A stretch of 38,933 nucleotides of DNA from Steroidobacter agaridevorans (GTDB lineage: Bacteria > Pseudomonadota > Gammaproteobacteria > Steroidobacterales > Steroidobacteraceae): assembly GCF_009932555.1 (NCBI RefSeq), contig NZ_BLJO01000002.1, positions 477,940 to 516,872 of the forward strand. The letters run 5' to 3'. The translations under genes were made by a program, and so were the position numbers. A model generated the notes under the pieces. It saw nothing but the letters and a program-made list of their open reading frames with translations, searched no databases and had not been told where the DNA came from. Positions 28,354 through 34,904 of the stretch are shown here, one piece after another (positions within the stretch are counted from its first letter, which is position 1; each line of letters starts with the position of its first letter).

Positions 28354-28464
28354 ATGCGCCCATCGCGCGCCCTCATTCCCCTTTTCTTATTGTTGTCGAG
28401 CCTCAGCCTGCCGAGCCACGCCGGCGCGCCGGCGCCGGGCTATATCGCGATCAACTCACCGTAA
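28354..28464 (+). CDS. 36-residue ORF, essentially a signal peptide; possible 5' gene remnant
   Basis: An ATG at 28354 with a strong AGGAG Shine-Dalgarno 5 bases upstream opens a 36-residue frame. It starts MRPSRALIPLFLLLSSLSL, a textbook signal peptide with cleavage near SHA, and continues only 14 residues (GAPAPGYIAINSP) before TAA. The next gene starts 25 bases later with its own signal peptide. The good start signal but near-absent mature part suggests the 5' end of a larger secreted protein whose body has been lost, or a short leader ORF coupling translation to the next gene. Confidence 0.45.
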   Translation: MRPSRALIPLFLLLSSLSLPSHAGAPAPGYIAINSP

Positions 28465-28489
28465 GCAGCATAAAGCCATGGAAGACATC

Positions 28490-30127
28490 ATGAGATATCT
28501 GGGTCGGTCAGGGGCCTTGTTGCTCGCGCTACTCAGCGGCCTGCTCGTCAGTGGCGTGATCGAGACCGCACGAGCGGCAGGTTTCGATCAACGCTATTCA
28601 GTGCGCATCGGCGATGAGAACAGCGATGGCACGATGGATGCCATCTTCGTAAAGGCGCCGGGTTCCGTGCTCATCCCGATCGACGATCTATCCATCGTCG
28701 TGCCTCCCGGCGTGCGGGATTTCATTCTTCGCAGCAATGGGCAATTGGGGTTTGCCATCGACGGCCAGCTCTCCGCCGCCGAGCGTGCAGCGACTGCGAC
28801 GTGGGCGGCGACCGAGGCGATCGATCTGTTCGTCAGAGACGTGGACCTGGACGGCAGGATCGACCTCGAGCTCACGGGCATCAGTCAGGTGATTCCGAAT
28901 CATTTCGACCAGATCGTGTACGCGCCCGCCACGAACTACGGCGCCCCATCGGTGCTCACCTCCGAGAATCGGAAGTTCAGCCGGTTTCATGAGGACCTGT
29001 TTCGCTGGCTGCAGAACAACGATTACTTCGACCAGAATGCCCCCAGGAAAATCACCAGCGTCGAACCGGCGCAGCGCTACTGGTTCGGCAGCCTTGCCGA
29101 TCGGGACAACGCGTACCTGATGAACAAGTGGCTACAGGACTGCTCGGTCCGATATCCCAACCATTTCTGCGCCGTGTCGGATCGACCGCCACCGCCGCCG
29201 TGCGTGCGGACGGTGTCGCAGACCGATGACTACGGCAACTACATCGGAACCGCGAACACCGACATCTGCCAGAAGCCGGTCCATATCCTCATCTATCTAC
29301 CTGGCGCCATCACGACCGCCGCGGACTATTCGGTGTTCGACGCCGAGGCTCGGGAGACTGCGGATATCCTGGAACGATTGAATCTCACGTGCCCGGCGCT
29401 GCCCACCTCGGATGCCGAACGGCTGGCTCAGATCGGCGATCTGATCTATCAGCATGTGATCCTGCGCAACGTGCCCGCCGCGGACCGGCTCAACAGCTGG
29501 ACGCATGAGCCGTTTCCGGGCGACGAGCTCTTCAATGCTGCGGATAAGACCTACCATCACTACGACGTGCTGACGAAGGTCTGCGATCTCTCCGAAACGA
29601 ACTGCAATCTCGCCAACGTGCGCGACAGCGCGGCGCGCCGATACTCCTATCCTGCGTTCCAGATGCAGGCCAACCTGACGACGATCCCCGGCGGCTCTCT
29701 GCCTGTATATGTCGCCTCACCGGGCCTCACGAGCTATCCGTGGGCGTACATCGTACCGGCGGGCCCGATCAACCAGCGAATGATCCAGGCAGGTCCCTGG
29801 CAGGGTGGCACCCAGAACGTGACGGAAGCTCCGCACATTTCCTATCCCGGCACCATCTCCCGCTACATCGAGCAGAAAAACAATGCGCTGCATGTGTTCA
29901 CGCATGGCACCGGCCTCAATCGCGCGAAGTGCACGCTCGGTACGGAGAACCGCGCCTACAACATTTTCCTGGCCGCGCAGAACGACCTTCACGGCCCGAA
30001 GGCGTTCAAGACACTCGACAAGCAGATCATCAGGTACTGGAGGAGAACCTATACGCCGAACGGCGTTGGCGATCCGCCCTGGTCAGGCGATGGCAATCCA
30101 GTGGACATCCCCGCTCCTCATCAATGA
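28490..30127 (+). CDS. Secreted protein with possible Rhs/polymorphic-toxin-like C-terminus
   Basis: A 545-residue exported protein of unknown function. A signal peptide (about 1-29, ending ARA) is followed by two acidic loops resembling calcium-binding DxDxDG motifs (DENSDGTMD at 42-50, DVDLDGRID at 117-125). A proline run and paired cysteines lie around 231-260. The C-terminal 160 residues (about 360-520) contain CDLSETNC, ARRYSYPAF, PHISYPGTISR and HVFTHGTG, then N..GP.AFK.LDKQI. From memory, this layout resembles modules ending many Rhs-type polymorphic toxins; it needs a profile search. I prefer the ATG at 28490 (GGAAG before it); 28478 is an alternative. It overlaps the convergent membrane-protein gene by 7 bases. 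Confidence 0.75.
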   Translation: MRYLGRSGALLLALLSGLLVSGVIETARAAGFDQRYSVRIGDENSDGTMDAIFVKAPGSVLIPIDDLSIVVPPGVRDFILRSNGQLGFAIDGQLSAAERAATATWAATEAIDLFVRDVDLDGRIDLELTGISQVIPNHFDQIVYAPATNYGAPSVLTSENRKFSRFHEDLFRWLQNNDYFDQNAPRKITSVEPAQRYWFGSLADRDNAYLMNKWLQDCSVRYPNHFCAVSDRPPPPPCVRTVSQTDDYGNYIGTANTDICQKPVHILIYLPGAITTAADYSVFDAEARETADILERLNLTCPALPTSDAERLAQIGDLIYQHVILRNVPAADRLNSWTHEPFPGDELFNAADKTYHHYDVLTKVCDLSETNCNLANVRDSAARRYSYPAFQMQANLTTIPGGSLPVYVASPGLTSYPWAYIVPAGPINQRMIQAGPWQGGTQNVTEAPHISYPGTISRYIEQKNNALHVFTHGTGLNRAKCTLGTENRAYNIFLAAQNDLHGPKAFKTLDKQIIRYWRRTYTPNGVGDPPWSGDGNPVDIPAPHQ

Positions 30128-30546
30128 GGAGACGGCTGGGCTTCAGCGCCGATCAGGCGTGCACACAGCACTAACAGGTGCACCGTGCACGCGGTCGGCG
30201 CGACGATCGCGACCAGGCTGAAGGGATCGAGTGAGAAACCGGCAAAAAGACCGGTCATCATGGCCCACACCGCGAGCAATCCGGCGCAGGACAGGAGCGC
30301 GAGCAGGCTGAAATTCAACGTGGACACCGGCTCGCGTGCAATCGCCACCGTGAGCAGGCCGACGACGCCGATGGCGCCCAATACACCGCCGATCAGGGAT
30401 GCGATAAACCAGATCGACGTCGATTCCGCACTCGCTGCGCCCCACAGCCACAGCGGCAGCATGATCACGCCCCAGATCCAGTGATAAGCCGGAACGGCGT
30501 AAGCCACGACCGTCTCAAGAATCAACCAGAAGCCCCGAGCGCGCAT
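30121..30546 (-). CDS. Four-helix inner-membrane protein of unknown function
   Basis: A 141-residue protein with about four hydrophobic segments: LILETVVAYAVPAYHWIWG, WFIASLIGGVLGAIGVVGLL, LNFSLLALLSCAGLLAVWAMM (shortened) and a last one around LVAIVAPTACTVHLLVLCA. No family is recognised. A GTG at 30600 would add 18 Arg-rich residues; the ATG at 30546 is preferred only because it is an ATG close to the first helix. Its stop overlaps the end of the convergent 545-residue secreted protein gene. Small multi-helix proteins can be immunity proteins for membrane-targeting toxins, but those are usually co-oriented, so this role is speculative. Confidence 0.68.
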   Translation of the reverse strand: MRARGFWLILETVVAYAVPAYHWIWGVIMLPLWLWGAASAESTSIWFIASLIGGVLGAIGVVGLLTVAIAREPVSTLNFSLLALLSCAGLLAVWAMMTGLFAGFSLDPFSLVAIVAPTACTVHLLVLCARLIGAEAQPSPH

Positions 30547-30610
30547 GCCAGCTACTCTGGCCAACGCACGCTGGAAAATCAATCGAGGCCGCCGGATCAC
30601 AGCGTCACTC

Positions 30611-30640
30611 TGGCCGATAGCGACCCCGGTCCCTCATAAT
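30611..30640 (+). promoter_or_regulatory. Possible promoter for the D-aminoacylase-like gene
   Basis: CATAAT at 30635-30640 matches the -10 consensus at five of six positions. TGGCCG at 30611-30616 is a poor -35 at 18-base spacing. Position and direction suit the GTG start at 30672. Confidence 0.3.
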
Positions 30641-30671
30641 CTCCTGCGCTTCCAGTACGGAGAGTCATCCC

Positions 30672-32201
30672 GTGAAAAAGCTGCTCGCGCTCCTGCTCGC
30701 CACCTCCCCAACGCTGGCATTCGCGGCTGCGGCGCCCAATCTCGACAGCGCCGTCATCTCCAACGTCAGCATCGTCGACGGCACCGGCGCGCCGGCCCGC
30801 AAAGGTTCGGTGCGCATCGCCGACGGCAAGATCCTCGCGGTTGGCGATCTCATTCCCGGCAACACCGAGATCGTGATCGACGGCAACGGCAAAACGCTGG
30901 CGCCCGGATTCATCGACACGCACAGCCATCACGACTACGACATCCCCCAGTCCCCGGACATGGTCGCGGTCACCAGCCAGGGTGTCACGACCATCATCGT
31001 CGGTCAGGACGGCTCATCTCAGTCACCCCTGCGCGACTTCTTCGGCAAGCTCGAGAAAAATCCGATCGCCGTCAACCTCGGCTCGTACTCCGGTCACAAC
31101 ACGTTGCGCGAGCAAGGCATGAACGCCGCACGTCGTCCCGCGACCGACGCAGAGATCGCGCGCATGAGCCAGTTGCTCGAAGAGGATATGGCCGCCGGCG
31201 CGTTCGGCCTCTCGACCGGATTGCAGTACGAGACCGGCAACTTCTCCAACACGGCCGAGATCGTGGCCTTGGCGAAGGTGTCCGCCCGCTTGGGCGGTCG
31301 CTACATCAGCCACATGCGCAACGAAGAGTCCGAGCTGATGAGCGCATTGCAGGAGACCATCGACATCGGTCGCGAAGCCGGCGCGCCCGTGCAGGTTTCG
31401 CATCTGAAGATCGGCGCCAAAAAACTCTGGGGCACCGCCGATAAAGTGTTGCAGCTCATGGACGATGCTCGCGCCTCGGGCGTGGACATCACCGCCGATA
31501 TCTATCCGTACACGTACTGGCAGTCGACGATGCGCGTGATGTTCCCGAACGGAATCTACGACGACCGTAAGGCCCTGGAGTCGAAGCTCAAAGAATCGAC
31601 CTCGCCGGAGGGCCTGTACTTCTCGCGCTTTCAGCCCGATCCCGCCATCGTCGGCAAGTCGCTGGCGCAAGTGGCCAAGGAACGAAATGCCACGCCGGTG
31701 AACGTTTATCTCGCGCTGATGAAGCAGGCCATCGAGTACCAGGCGGCCCATCCCGAAGACGAACGCGTCGAGTCCGTCATCGGCGCCAGCATGCGCGAAG
31801 ACGATGTCGCGCGCCTGATGGCTTGGGAGCACGCTAACATTTGTTCGGATGGTGTCTCCATCGGTCATCCACGAGGCCACGGCACGTTCCCACGCGTACT
31901 CGGCCACTACGTCCGGGAAAAGAAAGCGATGACGTTGGAGCAAGGCGTTTACAAGATGACGGGCCTGGCTGCGAAACATCTCGGCATCGCCGATCGCGGC
32001 GTCATCGCCGAAGGCAACAGCGCCGACCTGGTGCTGTTCGATCCGACGACCATCATCGATCGCGCGACCATGCAAAACCCGACCGCCCTGTCGGCCGGCG
32101 TCGAGAAAGTCTGGGTCAACGGCAAGCTGGTCTATCAGGATCGACGCACGACTGGCGTGCGTCCCGGGCAGATCGTTCGTCCGCCGAAGAAAGCCGAGTG
32201 A
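30672..32201 (+). CDS. Exported D-aminoacylase / N-acyl-D-amino-acid deacylase family amidohydrolase
   Basis: A 509-residue metal-dependent amidohydrolase that would remove acyl groups from N-acyl-D-amino acids or related compounds. The signal peptide (1-19, FAFAA-type end) predicts periplasmic location. Metal-site features are GFIDTHSHHD (His84, His86), RYISHMRNE, VQVSHLKIG and the CSDGVSIGHPRGHG segment with the catalytic Asp. In characterised D-aminoacylase a Cys in the GNCG motif binds zinc; here the equivalent is GQDG (Asp113), so the metal site differs. The GTG start has GGAGAG 7 bases upstream. It fits a D-amino-acid and peptide salvage theme with the M19 dipeptidase but is not linked in an operon. 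Confidence 0.88.
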   Translation: MKKLLALLLATSPTLAFAAAAPNLDSAVISNVSIVDGTGAPARKGSVRIADGKILAVGDLIPGNTEIVIDGNGKTLAPGFIDTHSHHDYDIPQSPDMVAVTSQGVTTIIVGQDGSSQSPLRDFFGKLEKNPIAVNLGSYSGHNTLREQGMNAARRPATDAEIARMSQLLEEDMAAGAFGLSTGLQYETGNFSNTAEIVALAKVSARLGGRYISHMRNEESELMSALQETIDIGREAGAPVQVSHLKIGAKKLWGTADKVLQLMDDARASGVDITADIYPYTYWQSTMRVMFPNGIYDDRKALESKLKESTSPEGLYFSRFQPDPAIVGKSLAQVAKERNATPVNVYLALMKQAIEYQAAHPEDERVESVIGASMREDDVARLMAWEHANICSDGVSIGHPRGHGTFPRVLGHYVREKKAMTLEQGVYKMTGLAAKHLGIADRGVIAEGNSADLVLFDPTTIIDRATMQNPTALSAGVEKVWVNGKLVYQDRRTTGVRPGQIVRPPKKAE

Positions 32202-32218
32202 CGCCCGGCAGTGGTGCA

Positions 32219-32237
32219 GCGGGATCACTACTCCCGC
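32219..32237 (+). other. Hairpin after the D-aminoacylase-like gene
   Basis: GCGGGA (32219-32224) and TCCCGC (32232-32237) form a 6-bp stem with a 7-base loop 18 bases after the stop. No T-tract follows, so it is at best a weak or Rho-assisted terminator. Confidence 0.25.
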
Positions 32238-32310
32238 CCTCGTTCGCAACCAGCTCTCCGACCGACCTGGATAGACTGCCCGATATCACTTTTTGAGCGA
32301 GTCGGGGGCC

Positions 32311-32952
32311 ATGAGCAGTCCAGCAGCCGCGAGAACGATGTATGCGCCGGGCGCCTACGCGGCGGCCGATCCCGTATCCATTGTCAGAAAATATCCGTTC
32401 GCTCACTTGATCACGGCAACGGGCGAAGAGACCTACGCCACGCCGACGCCTATCTTCTTCGAGACCGACGACACGGTCTCGACACTGGTCGGCCACATGA
32501 CTCGTATCAACCCGCAAGCCCAGACACTGCGGAACGGGCAGCGAGTGCTGGCGATCTTTCCCGGCCCGCACGCCTACATCTCTGCCAGCTGGTACAAGAC
32601 GCTGCTGACGGTTCCAACGTGGGACTATGTTTCCGCCCAGATCCGCGGACGGCTGGAGATCATCGATGACGACGAGGGCCAGATCAAAGTGCTCCGTCGC
32701 ATCGCCGCGGTATTGGAGCGTGACAATGAACATCCGTGGACACTGGAGCAGGCGCCGCCGGGGAAAGTGCAGCAGTTGCTGCCTCGAATCCGCTCGTTCC
32801 GCATCACCGTCGATCGCATCGAGGGCGTGACCAAGCTGAATCAAACCCACCCTGCTTCAGATCGCATGCTGATCATCCAGCAGCTGTTGGCGCGCCCGGA
32901 TTCGGACAGCCATGAGATTGCTCGCCTCATGGCGCATTTGCCTTCAACGTAG
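32311..32952 (+). CDS. PaiB-like FMN-binding protein / putative negative regulator
   Basis: A 213-residue PaiB family protein. Family features are MYAPGAYAAADP near the N-terminus, YPFAHLITATGEETYATPTPIFFE, VGHMTRINPQ, LAIFPGPHAYISASWY and VPTWDYVSAQIRGRLEI (all shortened), and EGVTKLNQTHP near the C-terminus, which form a flavin-reductase-like split barrel. PaiB was described as a transcriptional regulator with PaiA in Bacillus, but many homologues are likely flavin-binding enzymes, so the regulatory role is not certain. The ATG at 32311 has a GGGGG-type upstream motif; the ATG at 32338 would begin exactly at the family's usual MYxP start. It converges on the NTF2-like gene with a 13-base gap. 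Confidence 0.9.
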   Translation: MSSPAAARTMYAPGAYAAADPVSIVRKYPFAHLITATGEETYATPTPIFFETDDTVSTLVGHMTRINPQAQTLRNGQRVLAIFPGPHAYISASWYKTLLTVPTWDYVSAQIRGRLEIIDDDEGQIKVLRRIAAVLERDNEHPWTLEQAPPGKVQQLLPRIRSFRITVDRIEGVTKLNQTHPASDRMLIIQQLLARPDSDSHEIARLMAHLPST

Positions 32953-32965
32953 AGCGCGGCTGCGC

Positions 32966-33340
32966 TCAGGCGTCGACGTGGGTGAACAGCTTGTTCGTGA
33001 TCAACCAGCGCTCGCCGTTGTGCATCAGGGCGAGATAATCGAAGTAGTTGAAGCCGAGCATGGGACAACGAGCGCGCACGTACGCGATCTGGTTGTGCAG
33101 CTGGACCTCCAGCGTTTCCATCTGGAATGACTCGCCCTTGGCCTGGGGTGAGGGCCGGCTTGCGACCGCGTTGAGCCACCCATCCACCGTGTTCTGATAC
33201 GGCGCGCCGCGCACCTCGCCAAACAGCTGCGCCTGCGGGTGAAACACCTCTCGCAGACGCGCCGGGTCGCCGTGATAGAGGCCGTCGAAATACGTCTTCA
33301 GCAGCTCGTCGATGTCCTGCCGTGCCTGTTGCTCTTGCAT
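32966..33340 (-). CDS. NTF2-like / SnoaL-type lumazine-binding fold protein
   Basis: A 124-residue cytoplasmic protein with the cone-shaped NTF2 fold. It has IDELLKTYFDGLYHGDPARLREVFHP-type helix 1 (shortened), AQLFGEVRGAPYQNTVDGWL, and closing strands VRARCPMLGFNYFDYLALM and RWLITNKLF. This subgroup resembles the putative lumazine-binding family PF12893. Ligand and reaction are unknown. I chose the ATG at 33340, since the frame upstream to 33430 is antisense-like to the aldehyde dehydrogenase end. It begins 26 bases after the aldehyde dehydrogenase stop and is probably co-transcribed with it. Confidence 0.82.
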   Translation of the reverse strand: MQEQQARQDIDELLKTYFDGLYHGDPARLREVFHPQAQLFGEVRGAPYQNTVDGWLNAVASRPSPQAKGESFQMETLEVQLHNQIAYVRARCPMLGFNYFDYLALMHNGERWLITNKLFTHVDA

Positions 33341-33366
33341 GCTCTGTACTCGTCGTCGATCCAGCG

Positions 33367-34794
33367 TCAGGTGAAGTAGCCCATCATGGCCTTGGTCTCG
33401 AGGAACTCCTTGAAGCCCTCGCGGCCCCACTCACGGCCGTTGCCCGATTGTTTGTAGCCACCGAACGGAGCAAACATGTCGCGCGCCGCACCGTTCACGT
33501 GAATCATGCCGGTGCGGATCTTCGACGCCACGCGCCGTGCGTTCTCGATGTTTCCCGAGTGCACGTGACCGGAGAGCCCGTAGATCGAGTCGTTCGCGAT
33601 GCGGATCGCGTCCGCTTCGTCCTTGTACGGGATGAGCACCATCACCGGCCCGAAGATCTCTTCGCGCGCGATAGCCATCTCATTGTCGACGCCCGCGAAG
33701 ATGGTGGGCTTCACGAAGTAGCCTTTGTCGATGCCGTTCGGACGCCCGACGCCGCCGGTCACCGGTTTCGCGCCCTCCTCGATGCCCTTTGCGATCAACG
33801 TCTGCACGCGCTCGAACTGCAGCTTGTTTGCGACCGGACCGGTGGTCACGCCCGGCGCCTTCGGATCGCCGACGTTCAACTGCTCGGCGGTCTTTCTCGC
33901 GACCTCGACCGCTTCGTCGTAACGATCGGCAGGCACGAGCATGCGAGAAGGTGCGTTACAGGACTGGCCGCTGTTCGTCATCATCCAGTTCACGCCATGC
34001 GCGACCGACGCTGCGATATCGGCATCTTCGAGGATGATGTTCGCGGACTTGCCGCCCAGCTCTTGCGACACACGCTTGACCGTATCCGCGGCGGCCTTGG
34101 CAACGAGCACGCCGGCGCGTGTGGAGCCGGTGAAAGACACCATGTCGATGTCGGGATGACGAGAGATCGCCTCGCCGACGCCCGGGCCATCGCCATCGAC
34201 GAGGTTGAATACGCCCTTGGGCACACCCGCCTCGGCAAGGATCTCAGCGAAGATATGTGCGGTAACCGGCGCGACTTCGCTCGGCTTCAAAACGACGGTG
34301 CAGCCGACGGCGAGCGCGGGAGCAACCTTGCAGCTGATCTGATTCAGCGGCCAGTTCCACGGCGTAATGAGGCCGCACACGCCAATAGGCTCGCGCGCGA
34401 TGAGCGTCGTGCCCAGGCGTTCTTCGAATTCGAAGTCCTTGAGGATGGTCAGCGCAGTGGACAAATGCCGGAAGCCGCTGCCCGCCTGTGCTTGCACGGC
34501 AAGCGTCATCGGTGCGCCCATCTCATCGGACACAGCCTGTGCGAGGCGTTCGATATTCGCCTCGTACACTTTGACGATGCGCTCGAACAGCGCGATGCGC
34601 TCTTCACGCGTGGTTTGCGAGTACGTGCCGAACGCAGCGCGTGCCGCTTTCACTGCGGCGTCGACATCCTCGGCCGTGCCCAACAGGATCTGCCCGACCG
34701 GCTGCTCGGTCGCCGGGTTGATCACCAGCGATTCCCGGCGCCCCGCCGGAGAGACCCACTCGCCATCGATGAAGAAACGCCTGCAGTCGTACAT
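33367..34794 (-). CDS. NAD(P)+-dependent aldehyde dehydrogenase
   Basis: This 475-residue enzyme of the ALDH superfamily oxidises an aldehyde to its acid. Rossmann motif FTGSTRAG, general base Glu in ELGGKSANI, catalytic Cys in NSGQSCNAPSR and the C-terminal FGGYKQSGNGRE are all present. The specific aldehyde cannot be inferred. The ATG at 34794 gives the standard MYDCRRFFIDGEWV beginning and has GAGGG just upstream; a longer frame to 34887 has no homologous look. It is followed by the NTF2-like gene and preceded, after 110 bases, by the second TonB receptor gene. That spacer shows no clear promoter or terminator. Confidence 0.95.
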   Translation of the reverse strand: MYDCRRFFIDGEWVSPAGRRESLVINPATEQPVGQILLGTAEDVDAAVKAARAAFGTYSQTTREERIALFERIVKVYEANIERLAQAVSDEMGAPMTLAVQAQAGSGFRHLSTALTILKDFEFEERLGTTLIAREPIGVCGLITPWNWPLNQISCKVAPALAVGCTVVLKPSEVAPVTAHIFAEILAEAGVPKGVFNLVDGDGPGVGEAISRHPDIDMVSFTGSTRAGVLVAKAAADTVKRVSQELGGKSANIILEDADIAASVAHGVNWMMTNSGQSCNAPSRMLVPADRYDEAVEVARKTAEQLNVGDPKAPGVTTGPVANKLQFERVQTLIAKGIEEGAKPVTGGVGRPNGIDKGYFVKPTIFAGVDNEMAIAREEIFGPVMVLIPYKDEADAIRIANDSIYGLSGHVHSGNIENARRVASKIRTGMIHVNGAARDMFAPFGGYKQSGNGREWGREGFKEFLETKAMMGYFT

Positions 34795-34904
34795 GACACC
34801 CTCGAAGGAGATCGACAGGTCAAGTACAGCACATCGAGATCGGCGCCCCTGCTGACATCGGTGCGCCAGGCGTTGCGGCTGGAACACCGGCAGGCTCGAC
34901 CAGA

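Noticed and set aside
32219-32237. Rho-independent terminator after the D-aminoacylase-like gene
   Set aside because: The 6-bp stem is real but no T-tract follows, so it is listed only as a weak hairpin.
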